Source: a virus. From it: a stretch of DNA of 64,000 bases. Each line of letters opens with the position of its first letter. Positions within the stretch are counted from its first letter, which is position 1. Made by a program: the position numbers and the translations under genes. Of this stretch, positions 55,878 through 64,000 are shown in pieces. The notes under the pieces are model-generated. The model made no database searches and was not told the origin of the DNA. It worked only from the letters and a program-made list of their open reading frames with translations. The stretch covers positions 1-64,000 of the IMG/VR virus record IMGVR_UViG_3300030388_001525, one strand, 5' to 3'.

Positions 55878-58313
55878 CTATCTTGGGTCAAACTCAGCTA
55901 AATCAAACCCATCTAAACTATCTTCGTTTGATTCAAAGTTTATTGAAGGTAAATTTCTTTTTCTCTGTTCAATCATTGCTGACTGTTGAGATGCTTGTAA
56001 TTTAGTTCTCGTGTCTTTAGAATCCTCCCTTTCAGTTTCTCTTTGTTGTAATTGAGATTGTTCAATTCCTTTTAACTGCATTTGATAATTAAATTCAGTC
56101 TCCATTAATTGTTTTTTCAATTCTGCCTCTGCTTTTAACTTTTCTATTTCAAAAGAAATATCTGCTTGTCTGTATTGCATTTTTGCTTGAGACTCCATTT
56201 GAATTCTTTGCATTTCCATTTGAGCTGTAGCTTGCTGAGCTTGAATTTGCATTTGAGCTTTAATTTGCTGTTGTTGCTGCATTTGCACTTGTTCGGCTTC
56301 TTGTTTTTGTTTTCTTTTTAGCTTCAACAATTGATTAGCCATTTTAATGTTTTTTAACTCTCTAACATCAATAGCATCTTCTAAGTTTATATCTTGTTTT
56401 GATAAAGCCATTTGTATATTAGCTTCTAACATTGCTTTTTGCTCTTCATCTGGTGCTAATTCAATAAAAATTCCAAAGTCATGTAGATATAGGTTTTTAA
56501 TATCTTCTAATAATTTTACATTATATTTTCCAATCTGCATTGCAAATTGATCTGCAAAATCAGAATACTCTAAAATATCAGCTGTTCTAATTGACATTGC
56601 TTCAGCTAAAGTTTTAGTTATATATAAACTTGCTTGAAGTATATGTCTTGTAGCTGTATTAGAATTTAAAGCTGCAAGTTTTTGAACACCAACTAATGAA
56701 TTTGGATCTGGCGTACTACCATCTCGAGCTTCGTTTAATCCAGTGCATTGTCTAATCATATCTAAATAATGATTATAGTTTCCAATAAGCATTTGCATTT
56801 TATTAGCTCCACTGGAAGCAGTCAACTGCTGTATAGGAACTCTTGCATTATTAAATTCTCCATCTTGAGTAAAACTTCTACCAACTACACTACCTGTTTG
56901 AAAGTAAAGCCTTAATGCATCTTCAGGATTATAAGCGTTTCCTGTTCCTAAGTCAACTTCATTTAACCCATCAGCATCAATAAATACACCATCTGGAACT
57001 ACTCTTGAAACTACTTGTTGAATTTTTAAATGAGTCATTTGAATCAAATCAGCAAAAGGAATCATTCTTCTAACTAAAGATTCAATATTTCCCTTGTACA
57101 CACGCGGCGCGCATGCGATGTAATTAGGTAAAGCATATTGAGATGCAGAATTAGGTCTTACCATATTCTTAGCCATCTCCCACTTTAACATAATGTTAGT
57201 TCCCATAACCATTACACCTTCATACCACACATCTATTTTTCTTTCAACTTTTTCAAACTTCCCCTCATCCATCATTTCTTGTGGTGGGTTGAATTGGTCA
57301 TCTTTTTCTACAACTTTAAAATTACCATCAGGTGTTTCTTTTTTCTTATATACAAAACTATTTGTAGTTTTATAATTAAAATACATTAATGTACACGTGT
57401 CTCTGGAAAACATACTGTTCTCATAAAACTGAGCAACATTAAAGTAGTCATACCATGCTTGACTATACTGACTTATTTCAGCCATATCATCAGTTGTTAT
57501 GTCTGGATCAATCTTAACTAATTCTGTTAAAGGAACAGTTTTAATTTCTCCCCAATAAAAACAATCTTTAAAATAAGGATCTTCAGTGTAACTATAAACT
57601 ACATTTGCTGGGTCTACATAATCAATTACAACTCCTTGACCAAGCTGAAATTGATGACGTGTAACTCCAACACCTATTGTAGCTATGTCATAATCAACTC
57701 TTTTTCTTATATCGTTATAATGATTTTGAGCAAACAAAGTGTTGATTGCTTCTTCTTCTGCTATCTCAATAGCTGGTTTGTACTTCATGTTTATATACAA
57801 AGCCATTTCTTCATCCGTTTCTGGAACTTCTTCATCAGGCATTGTAAATGCATTAACCCCAAAGTCTTCTTGTATTTGCCTAAACAATGGAGCAGCAATC
57901 ATATTATCTTGAACTAATTGTTGAAACTCACCTCTACGTTCAGCTGACAATGCATCTTCTGCATATGCTTTAACATCAAATAATCTGTCAGACATTCCAT
58001 TTACTACAATGTCTACAAATTTAGGTATGATAGCTATTGGTGTCCAATCTAAATTTAAATAACTTAAATCTCCATCTATAGCTAATTCATTTTTATATTT
58101 AGCTACAGACTGTTCACCTCGTGCATACAAACGTAGTTTGTTGAATTCTTGCCACTGGCTGTAGAATCTGCACTGATTACTGTCTTTTCTAAACCACTCG
58201 TATTGTATAGCCTGACCTATTTGTAAACCATACTCAAGTGTTTGTTTAGTGGCATCCGAAACAAATTGATCTGGAAAGGCAGTAGACTGTAAATTTATTG
58301 TTACATCTCTCAT
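55878..58313 (-). CDS. Portal protein
   Basis: 811 residues, the size of crAss-like and P22-type portals. Motifs include GVGVTRHQFQLGQGVVIDYV, DPANVVYSYTEDPYFKDCFY and GLNEARDGSTPDPNSLVGVQ with the clamp-region helices. The C-terminus is a Gln-rich coiled coil (KQEAEQVQMQQQQQIKAQMQ), the barrel/crown seen in P22. The dodecamer forms the DNA channel for packaging and ejection. It overlaps the terminase gene by 4 nt. Confidence 0.85.
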   Translation of the reverse strand: MRDVTINLQSTAFPDQFVSDATKQTLEYGLQIGQAIQYEWFRKDSNQCRFYSQWQEFNKLRLYARGEQSVAKYKNELAIDGDLSYLNLDWTPIAIIPKFVDIVVNGMSDRLFDVKAYAEDALSAERRGEFQQLVQDNMIAAPLFRQIQEDFGVNAFTMPDEEVPETDEEMALYINMKYKPAIEIAEEEAINTLFAQNHYNDIRKRVDYDIATIGVGVTRHQFQLGQGVVIDYVDPANVVYSYTEDPYFKDCFYWGEIKTVPLTELVKIDPDITTDDMAEISQYSQAWYDYFNVAQFYENSMFSRDTCTLMYFNYKTTNSFVYKKKETPDGNFKVVEKDDQFNPPQEMMDEGKFEKVERKIDVWYEGVMVMGTNIMLKWEMAKNMVRPNSASQYALPNYIACAPRVYKGNIESLVRRMIPFADLIQMTHLKIQQVVSRVVPDGVFIDADGLNEVDLGTGNAYNPEDALRLYFQTGSVVGRSFTQDGEFNNARVPIQQLTASSGANKMQMLIGNYNHYLDMIRQCTGLNEARDGSTPDPNSLVGVQKLAALNSNTATRHILQASLYITKTLAEAMSIRTADILEYSDFADQFAMQIGKYNVKLLEDIKNLYLHDFGIFIELAPDEEQKAMLEANIQMALSKQDINLEDAIDVRELKNIKMANQLLKLKRKQKQEAEQVQMQQQQQIKAQMQIQAQQATAQMEMQRIQMESQAKMQYRQADISFEIEKLKAEAELKKQLMETEFNYQMQLKGIEQSQLQQRETEREDSKDTRTKLQASQQSAMIEQRKRNLPSINFESNEDSLDGFDLAEFDPR

Positions 58314-60553
58314 CTATTAAGTAATTGACTTACTGAACTTTTATTATTATATCTTGCAAAGTTAATGCTTATTTTTGATTGTTTTTGAACTGGAGTATAC
58401 ATATGTTTTTGATTAGCCATAATAGCAAGTCCAGAACTAATTGATGCATCAAATTTAGTTCTATTACTAATATCAAATCTTGCCCAATCTGACAATGTTC
58501 GTTCAAAATACATTTCTCCCATATCTTCTTTTGTTCTATAATCTCCAGTTAAATCTAACCCTATATGTTTTTCTATATAAGACTCTATAGCTGAAGCGTG
58601 AGACTGTTTAACATCTTCAGATGTGTTAGGTATTCCTCCTAACTCTTTTTCTGTTTTAGACAACTTATTATATCTTTTATCTGGTCTGTTCAGACAGAAT
58701 CCTCTATACCCACGATTTTTAAAATGATATAATAAACGTGGTTTATTATTCTCACACAAAATAGGCATTCCATAAAAAACACAAGCCATCAAAACTTCTT
58801 CAAAAAATATTTCTGCTGTTTGTGGTCGTGCAATGTATTCTAAAAAAAAATTATTAGAAGGAGCATCATCCATATTAAATTTAGTCATACCATGTAAAGA
58901 ACCATTAGACCCTTTACCTACAACAACACCAGATATATCATAAGAATCACAACCAAATGAACCTACATGTTCATTACCAGGATATTTAGTATTATTCTTT
59001 TCTATTACCCTGTTTTGCAATCCTTTTCTTGGTGTCCAAGTTACAAAAAATCTTCCGTTTCTATTTGGACTCCAAATTACTTTAGAATCTTTAATTCCAT
59101 CTTGCCATCTAAATGAACCTTGAGTAACATAATGTGCTTTAATTAATGAATCGTTATAATCAATTTGTTGATATATTTTAGTAAGATTAAATAAAGATTG
59201 TTTACTTTCATCTCTAAATGCATGAGATTCAGTACGAGGGAATTGTCTATAAAATTCATTTAATGCATCAGGATCTTGTGATAAAGAATCAACTTCGTTT
59301 TGCCAATAATCGATTGCTCCAACATTAATAGATTCACCATCGATACCTACACATGATTTTTTAGGTGTGTAAAAAACTGGCATTCCAAACTTATCTATGT
59401 ATCCTTCAAAATTCCATTCCATAGGAACAAATAATTTGTATAAACCTGATTTTGTTTGGCCATTTTGATTTCGGTTAGTGCAATCAGAATCTTCAAATAA
59501 TTTTTTAAAATTATTCCCTCCTTTATCTAATGCATTGGATGTTGAACCCATTAAACACTTTCCAATTATTTTACTTCCTAAACGTAAACAAGTTTTAGTA
59601 ACACGCCAATTGTTTAAAATGTTATCTGGTCTTTCCCACTTACCACTTTCATCGTGCAATAGAAGTTGTAATTTTTCACCATCATAACTGTTATCTCCTG
59701 TGTTTTTCCAGTCAATTGTAGTGTCTAAACCCTCTAACTCCTCTTCACCTAAATCATACATATTTTTTTTAGTAATCTTAGACGCAGGAACTCTATATGC
59801 TAATTCTGTTTTAGGCTTATCCATACCATCTTGAATAGGTTTAAAAAAGAAAGGATAATTATTTGATATTGGGACAACCTTATCTGTAAACATTTTTTTT
59901 GCATCAGCTCCAGTTTTAGAGAGTATACCTATACGTGAATCTTTAGATATAGTAGCTTTGTTTACTCCTTCACACGAAGCCATAAATGAAAAGCCAGAAC
60001 GTCTAATTTTTAAATAACACATTCCAAAACTTCTTTTGTCTAACTTACAGGCTTCCCAAAACAAATAAAATATTCGATTTGCTTCTCTAAAATCTGGATT
60101 ACCTATGTCAATTTTAGTCCATTGCAAATACATGTAATGTGTTCCCGTCAAATATGTGGTAATTCCATTGTTTAAAAACCAATGTCCTTGCTCTCTTCTA
60201 TCAAACTCTTGTTCTATGTAATCAACCCATTTAGATTTAAATGTAGCAGATGTTTCGTGCCACTGAAAAATACTTTGAACTCTACTTAATTCTTTAGGTA
60301 GTTTTTCGTTTGACCATGTTTGATTTTCATTACTGAGATTGGATTTAAGAATTGGAGTTTTAGGTAACGCGACATTTAATCCACTTATATTATAAATATC
60401 TCCTATTGTACCATCTTTAGAAATAATGACAATGTCATACTTTTCATTATATCCTGGTAACCATGATCTTGCTCGGTTTTTATTAGTTCTGACCGATTTA
60501 GATACTAAATCATTTTTTAAAGTATAAATTTTATTTTGACCTTGACTCTGCAA
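58310..60553 (-). CDS. terL: Terminase large subunit
   Basis: 747 residues. Motor part: KIRRSGFSFMASCEGVNKAT holds a deviant Walker A (RRSGFSF) and QLLLHDESGKWERPDNI a Walker B (LLHDE). KCLMGSTSNALDKGGNNF is the coupling motif. The nuclease part starts at SFGCDSYDISG and has ILCENNKPRLLYHFKNRGY. The deviant Walker A without GKS/T is also found in crAss-like terminases. It drives DNA into the prohead and cuts concatemers. It overlaps the small subunit candidate by 23 nt. Confidence 0.85.
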   Translation of the reverse strand: MQSQGQNKIYTLKNDLVSKSVRTNKNRARSWLPGYNEKYDIVIISKDGTIGDIYNISGLNVALPKTPILKSNLSNENQTWSNEKLPKELSRVQSIFQWHETSATFKSKWVDYIEQEFDRREQGHWFLNNGITTYLTGTHYMYLQWTKIDIGNPDFREANRIFYLFWEACKLDKRSFGMCYLKIRRSGFSFMASCEGVNKATISKDSRIGILSKTGADAKKMFTDKVVPISNNYPFFFKPIQDGMDKPKTELAYRVPASKITKKNMYDLGEEELEGLDTTIDWKNTGDNSYDGEKLQLLLHDESGKWERPDNILNNWRVTKTCLRLGSKIIGKCLMGSTSNALDKGGNNFKKLFEDSDCTNRNQNGQTKSGLYKLFVPMEWNFEGYIDKFGMPVFYTPKKSCVGIDGESINVGAIDYWQNEVDSLSQDPDALNEFYRQFPRTESHAFRDESKQSLFNLTKIYQQIDYNDSLIKAHYVTQGSFRWQDGIKDSKVIWSPNRNGRFFVTWTPRKGLQNRVIEKNNTKYPGNEHVGSFGCDSYDISGVVVGKGSNGSLHGMTKFNMDDAPSNNFFLEYIARPQTAEIFFEEVLMACVFYGMPILCENNKPRLLYHFKNRGYRGFCLNRPDKRYNKLSKTEKELGGIPNTSEDVKQSHASAIESYIEKHIGLDLTGDYRTKEDMGEMYFERTLSDWARFDISNRTKFDASISSGLAIMANQKHMYTPVQKQSKISINFARYNNKSSVSQLLNR

Positions 60554-60806
60554 ATCCCTTTGGTGTGTTATTAGTTTTTATATCAACTCCGTCTAACAAA
60601 TTTTCTTCTTCTTGTATTTTTTTAATAATTTCAAAAGCATCCATAATACAAAGCTTTTTAGTAGCAGCAGCATTTTTTAATTTATCAGCTGCCAATTCAT
60701 CTTCTTTGTCATATTTTATAATATCTTCTTTCGCAACTTTAATCAACTGTATAACTGCTATTTCACCTGCTTTTATTATTTGAGATTTAAGTTCTTTTAC
60801 ATCCAT
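60531..60806 (-). CDS. Small helical protein, candidate terminase small subunit
   Basis: 91 residues, all helix: MDVKELKSQIIKAGEIAVIQ, LIKVAKEDIIKYDKEDELAA and KLKNAAATKKLCIMDAFEII. It lies immediately before terL and overlaps it by 23 nt, the usual place of terS. It lacks a clear helix-turn-helix, so DNA recognition would be different or absent. I recall similar small proteins before terL in marine Bacteroidetes phages. Confidence 0.5.
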   Translation of the reverse strand: MDVKELKSQIIKAGEIAVIQLIKVAKEDIIKYDKEDELAADKLKNAAATKKLCIMDAFEIIKKIQEEENLLDGVDIKTNNTPKGFAESRSK

Positions 60807-60808
60807 AT

Positions 60809-61372
60809 TTAAAAAACTAATGTAATATTATTAGTAAACATTCTGTAAAGTTTTTCCCCATCAACTTCAAATTCATATTCAGAGTCTGGTTGATAACTAA
60901 CCTCATCTCCTATTTTTAATCCTAAACTTAATAATTCTTTGTTTATATATTTAATAGTTCCAAATAAATGTTCTTCAGATCCTTTTTGAAATAAAAATTT
61001 TTCTTTTATTTTTGCGGGTTTTATAAAACAATATTTATCATATCCCATCCAACTGTTTTTTCTTTTAAATAAAAAAAACTGATCAGAATCTATAAAAAAT
61101 AAATTTTCTTTGAAATAGCTTTTTCCGCTTTTTCTTTGGCCATACATATCATTGTAAAACTTAAAAACATTGTGGTGTACTAAAAGAGTATCTCCTTTTT
61201 GCACATCCCCATTGTAATTTATAGGAAGTTCTACAACTTCAGCATAACGATTTGAGACTTTATGATCTTCTTCAGAAGTGCTTGTAATAAAATTAACTTC
61301 TCCTAAAGTTTTTAAATTATCATATCGTCTATTGTTGAGTGGCTTAACAATAAATGAATATGGTGATTGCAT
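60809..61372 (-). CDS. Double cpn10-like (GroES-fold) protein
   Basis: 187 residues. The first half (IVKPLNNRRYDN, then NRYAEVVELPINYNGDVQKG, DTLLVHHNVFKF) and the second half (GTIKYINKELLSLGLKIGDE, VSYQPDSEYEFEVDGEKLYR) each show the cpn10 pattern: K-P strand, G-x-V, then V/L-x-x-GD-x-V/L-x-Y and a closing strand. I infer two GroES-like barrels in one chain. A phage co-chaperonin with capsid function (as T4 gp31) would fit its place in the packaging module. Confidence is moderate because the mobile loop is hard to place. Confidence 0.5.
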   Translation of the reverse strand: MQSPYSFIVKPLNNRRYDNLKTLGEVNFITSTSEEDHKVSNRYAEVVELPINYNGDVQKGDTLLVHHNVFKFYNDMYGQRKSGKSYFKENLFFIDSDQFFLFKRKNSWMGYDKYCFIKPAKIKEKFLFQKGSEEHLFGTIKYINKELLSLGLKIGDEVSYQPDSEYEFEVDGEKLYRMFTNNITLVF

Positions 61373-61596
61373 TAAAAATTTATATTATATTCTAAAGATA
61401 TTGGCAGTGTTGTTTTAAACTCTTTCCAAACTAAAATTTCGTTGTTTTTTTCTACCCAAATTTTATAAGATTTTGTCTCCAAGTCATTTTGAATAAGATG
61501 AATTTTATAAGACCCACCTAAAACTTCTTGACCAACAATGTAATGCATAGCTCCAGACTTATAGTCTGCTCCTATTGAAATTTTTCGTATGTCCAT
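61372..61596 (-). CDS. Small conserved phage protein (74 aa)
   Basis: Begins MDIRKISIGADYKSGAMHYI and continues VGQEVLGGSYKIHLIQNDLE, ending VWKEFKTTLPISLEYNINF. This full pattern is one I recall from marine Bacteroidetes phages as a hypothetical protein. Beta-rich, no charge bias. It shares one base with the double cpn10-like gene (TAATG). Role unknown; in the packaging module. Confidence 0.6.
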   Translation of the reverse strand: MDIRKISIGADYKSGAMHYIVGQEVLGGSYKIHLIQNDLETKSYKIWVEKNNEILVWKEFKTTLPISLEYNINF

Positions 61597-61597
61597 T

Positions 61598-62116
61598 TTA
61601 AAATGTTGAAAGTGTAAGAACTCGGTATCTAAGATTAACTTTTAAAATACCATCTCCTACAGTAGCGTTAACTCCTGCATTTACTAAAGTAACACTTGTA
61701 TTAATTTCGCAATTCACATCGTCAGAAGACATGTGTTGCGCTTTGTCTGCAACAGTATTTAAAAAAGGTGTACTTAAAGTCGCCCAAGAAGCAGCTCCTT
61801 GTTTTACAGAAACTGAATTTGGAAAGTCATACGCTGTAACACCAGCGTCTAAAAAAGTAAATACGCTCAATACATCAATAACTTTGCCAGCTCCTGGTGC
61901 AGCTATTAAAGTAATAGGTGTTCCAGTCAAAGCTTTTAATTGTGCGGCAGAAATCGCTATAGTAACATTATTAAACTCAACTTGAAATAAATTGCTCAAA
62001 GCAGTTAATGTACAAGTTTTTGTTGCTAAATTGCTATCGTTATCAGTTAAAACAAAATAATCTGTTAGTACTGGAGCTATAGCAGGATAAGCGGCTTTGT
62101 TACTGATTTTTGACAT
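61598..62116 (-). CDS. Virion structural protein (172 aa)
   Basis: Begins MSKISNKAAYPAIAPVLTDY and contains FVLTDNDSNLATKTCTLTAL, a start common in phage head-fibre or tail-tip proteins. The second part is beta-stranded (SAAQLKALTGTPITLIAAPG, INTSVTLVNAGVNATVGDGI). No membrane segment. It lies between the coiled-coil protein and small conserved genes ahead of terL. Head fibre or decoration is a reasonable guess. Confidence 0.6.
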   Translation of the reverse strand: MSKISNKAAYPAIAPVLTDYFVLTDNDSNLATKTCTLTALSNLFQVEFNNVTIAISAAQLKALTGTPITLIAAPGAGKVIDVLSVFTFLDAGVTAYDFPNSVSVKQGAASWATLSTPFLNTVADKAQHMSSDDVNCEINTSVTLVNAGVNATVGDGILKVNLRYRVLTLSTF

Positions 62117-62391
62117 TATACTTTTTTTAAATTTTTGTTTTCAACTTCTTCTTTATCTGCTTCAGCCTCTTCTTTAGATTTTACTTCTCCAGTTTTTAAA
62201 TTTATTACTGAGTCTTGTCCAAACTCCTCAATTAATTTAGCTTCTAATTCTGCAAATTTTACTTGAAACTGCTCAAGTTGTTTTACCATTAAAGATTGCT
62301 GAAAAGTAATATCACCTAAAGATAATTTAGCTTTATTAAACTCTCCTTGTAACCCTTGTACTTCATCTAATTGAATTTTACTTAATTTCAT
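62116..62391 (-). CDS. Coiled-coil protein (91 aa)
   Basis: Long heptad pattern: MKLSKIQLDEVQGLQGEFNK, LGDITFQQSLMVKQLEQFQV, FAELEAKLIEEFGQDSVINL, then an acidic tail KSKEEAEADKEEVENKN. Such short coiled coils in phage are assembly or chaperone adaptors. It overlaps the next gene by one base and has a TATCTTTG octamer exactly 25 nt before its ATG. Confidence 0.55.
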   Translation of the reverse strand: MKLSKIQLDEVQGLQGEFNKAKLSLGDITFQQSLMVKQLEQFQVKFAELEAKLIEEFGQDSVINLKTGEVKSKEEAEADKEEVENKNLKKV

Positions 62392-62416
62392 TTAATTTAA
62401 TTTTAATTATTAAACC

Positions 62417-62424
62417 CAAAGATA
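62417..62424 (-). promoter_or_regulatory. TATCTTTG octamer, 25 nt before the start at 62391
   Basis: The minus strand reads TATCTTTG at the same 25-nt distance as at 8842, 9381 and 11739. It could start the packaging/head transcript. No -33 TTG at 17-23 nt. Confidence 0.4.
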
Positions 62425-62439
62425 ATACTTTTTTTTTAA

Positions 62440-63225
62440 TTATACTATGCCATTGACATCGTCAGCTTGAGGCGTTTCAGTTCCTTGTAAATTAATTGAA
62501 TTTACTTGCCAGAGAGTAAACGCAGAAGCAGCTGCTGCGGTAATTCCATTTATAGTATTTCCATATCCAGCTACCTCATAAACTAATTGTAATTTGGGCA
62601 TAAAACTTCCAGAAGTATTAAAATAAACACCATTGGTGGCTGAAGTGCTTGAACCTGGTGAATCTTCAATATAATCAAAATTATAATTAACTAAAGCACA
62701 AACTAATTGTTTAGGGTTTGAATTGTTAATTTTACCAATAGCTGTAGAGTTTAATTGAAAATCATTTTCTCCTGAATTACCTGTACCCGCATTCCATGAA
62801 GAAAGAGCATCACTACCTCTTAAGTCAGATGAGTACTGATCTTCAAAAGCCGCTGTACTAAAATCGTTAACACTTAAAGCTGAACCTCCGTTAGTTCCAA
62901 AAGCTTTGTTTGATTCTGTTAATGTTACTGCTTGAGTTCCTGCACTACCAACTCCATTAACCGTAAAAGTTCCTGCACTTACTACAGCTCCTAAAGGCAA
63001 TGAACTACAATCAAAGTAAAAAAATGATCTCGTACATGAAAAAGTTTCGTTACTTCCTCTGTCAACAAATGATTGCGCTCTTATAGCTATAGATTGATTA
63101 ACACCTGAACTTACAGTAGTTCCTGTACTTGAATTAATTACATCATCCCAGTCTTGAGCAGAACTACCTGTTTTTAAAACAGACCCTTGTCTATTTGACG
63201 TTACGTTAATTGTAATTTCAGCCAT
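62440..63225 (-). CDS. Virion structural protein, beta-sandwich type (261 aa)
   Basis: Begins MAEITINVTSNRQGSVLKTG. SFVDRGSNETFSCTRSFFYF, DCSSLPLGAVVSAGTFTVNG and PKLQLVYEVAG give a jelly-roll-like order (a DNRF/TGF-like sandwich) found in fibre and carbohydrate-binding domains. The last part is fibre-like. No catalytic motif. It lies between the methyltransferase and the coiled-coil gene. Confidence 0.55.
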   Translation of the reverse strand: MAEITINVTSNRQGSVLKTGSSAQDWDDVINSSTGTTVSSGVNQSIAIRAQSFVDRGSNETFSCTRSFFYFDCSSLPLGAVVSAGTFTVNGVGSAGTQAVTLTESNKAFGTNGGSALSVNDFSTAAFEDQYSSDLRGSDALSSWNAGTGNSGENDFQLNSTAIGKINNSNPKQLVCALVNYNFDYIEDSPGSSTSATNGVYFNTSGSFMPKLQLVYEVAGYGNTINGITAAAASAFTLWQVNSINLQGTETPQADDVNGIV

Positions 63226-63227
63226 AA

Positions 63228-63797
63228 TTAAAATTGTTTTTTTGGTAAATAATATTCTGAATAATTAAAATACAGATTAGGATTAGGTTTAACTGGTATA
63301 ACATCATAACTATCAGCTTTAATATTTAATTGATTGTCTTTTTTATTATAGCTATTCCACCAAGTTGCTAAACCATTTTTTTTCATCAAATATTTAATTA
63401 TATCTTTAAACTCTGCACCGTTTTTATTATAGCCCCACGTGTCAAAAAATAATCCATCATATGCACTTAAAAAATTTCTTACATCATACCAATCTCCTAA
63501 AATAATATTTACATTAGGTTTGTCTTCAGCCCATTCTTGTGCTTTATTATATACTTGAGGATGACACTCTACAATAGTATGTGATTTAATATTATTAGCT
63601 TGTATATAATCTGCGCTTATCCCCATACCAAAACCTATTTCTAATATATCCCCACCATTTGAACAAATATAATCAGCATGAGCTTTCATAATTGGTTTCT
63701 CCCAATCCATCATTATATAATGAGTTTCTTGTGTGTCTGGATCTATATAGTATATAGAATTTTCAGTAAATGTAAGATTACGATTTATAAATTCCAT
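63228..63797 (-). CDS. SAM-dependent methyltransferase (guanidinoacetate/RMT2-like)
   Basis: I place the start at ATG 63797 (MEFINRNLTFTENSIYYIDP); a longer frame beginning upstream overlaps the fibre gene and lacks an A-rich leader. IMMDWEKPIMKAHADYICSN and GGDILEIGFGMGISADYI (motif I) followed by HTIVECHPQVYNKAQEWA match class I enzymes of the guanidinoacetate / arginine N-methyltransferase (RMT2) type. LGDWYDV and FFDTWGYN are the later motifs. It stands alone among virion genes, so it may modify a structural protein or host target. The substrate is unknown. Confidence 0.75.
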   Translation of the reverse strand: MEFINRNLTFTENSIYYIDPDTQETHYIMMDWEKPIMKAHADYICSNGGDILEIGFGMGISADYIQANNIKSHTIVECHPQVYNKAQEWAEDKPNVNIILGDWYDVRNFLSAYDGLFFDTWGYNKNGAEFKDIIKYLMKKNGLATWWNSYNKKDNQLNIKADSYDVIPVKPNPNLYFNYSEYYLPKKQF

Positions 63798-63807
63798 AAT
63801 AAAAGTT

Positions 63808-64000
63808 TTATGGGCTTGCAATAAGAACCCAAGTCTTATCTGGATCAAAATAAAATATTGTAGTACTGTATGCATAACCAACTATTCTTGCATATCCATC
63901 TGTAGGTACTGTAGTTGTTATATTACCGCTTGTTGTTAAATAAGCAGCTTGACCATTAGCAGTAACTGATTGCGCACCATTTACTAAGCCTTGAACAATC
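63808..64000 (-). CDS. Tail fibre C-terminal part (runs off the window edge)
   Basis: An open frame reads from 64000 to the stop at 63808-63810: QGLVNGAQSVTANGQAAYLT, then PTDGYARIVGYAYSTT and FYFDPDKTWVLIASP. This is the usual end of phage fibres whose preceding part reads VVAGKVYV, the sequence at the left edge (base 1). I infer the same gene, about 443 + 64 codons plus a short missing piece. There are 10 bases between its stop and the methyltransferase ATG. Confidence 0.75.
   Translation of the reverse strand, partial: IVQGLVNGAQSVTANGQAAYLTTSGNITTTVPTDGYARIVGYAYSTTIFYFDPDKTWVLIASP

Noticed and set aside
63798-63881. N-terminal extension of the methyltransferase to 63881
   Set aside because: It overlaps the fibre C-terminus and its stop in another frame, whereas family similarity begins after ATG 63797.
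1-64000. Lysogeny genes (integrase, repressor, attachment site) and tRNA genes
   Set aside because: None found on either strand by reading; this supports a lytic phage, within the limits of manual inspection.

Overview
The window is almost certainly most of the genome of a lytic, short-tailed (podovirus-type) dsDNA phage of a Bacteroidetes host, probably a marine flavobacterium. The DNA is AT-rich. Genes are preceded by A-rich leaders ending in AATTATG or similar rather than by Shine-Dalgarno sequences. Several gaps carry TAnnTTTG boxes of the Bacteroidetes promoter type. The portal, major capsid, ring and tail-stabilisation proteins resemble those of Cellulophaga podoviruses and crAss-like phages. 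I see no integrase, excisionase or repressor, and no phage DNA or RNA polymerase. The host assignment rests on sequence style and remembered families; no search was run.

Layout. Almost all genes fall in two blocks. The early block is on the + strand (12821-28224). It holds small unknown proteins, two C5-cytosine-methyltransferase-like proteins, a YubB/DUF1281-like protein, a DnaA-domain-IV-like protein, an ERF-type annealing protein with a PD-(D/E)XK exonuclease, and an SSB-like protein. A terminator follows at 22091-22116. Then come a primase-SF3 helicase fusion, a DEAH helicase, a VRR-NUC nuclease, a second DnaA-IV-like protein and a metallophosphoesterase. The late block is on the - strand and runs from 12259 down to base 1, then from 64000 down to 28217. 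It holds groEL/groES, many tiny basic proteins, the lysis cassette, tail fibres, a methyltransferase, terminase, portal, scaffold, capsid, ring and tail proteins, and three putative ejection proteins, the last of 3150 residues. The blocks diverge around 12260-12820 and converge with an 8-bp overlap at 28217-28224.

The two ends of the window look like the two parts of one tail-fibre gene: it starts at 1331, runs off base 1, and its C-terminus re-enters at 64000 and stops at 63808. If so, the molecule is circular or circularly permuted, and only a short piece (of the order of 100-200 bp) is missing.

How the genes work together. The primase-helicase and DnaA-IV-like proteins probably open and prime the phage origin for a host polymerase. 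ERF, the exonuclease and the SSB-like protein form a recombination set. The methyltransferases probably protect the DNA from restriction. GroEL/GroES, and perhaps a second double-barrel cpn10-like protein in the packaging module, probably help fold large virion proteins. Holins, a T7-type amidase and spanin-like proteins lyse the cell.

The most interesting non-coding signals are: a 55-bp element present twice (11886-11940 and 22234-22288); TATATTTG/TATCTTTG octamers exactly 25 nt before four late genes; paired hairpin leaders ahead of both methyltransferase genes; a three-way-junction RNA candidate at 19001-19092; and a long G/C-richer non-coding segment in the divergent control region.
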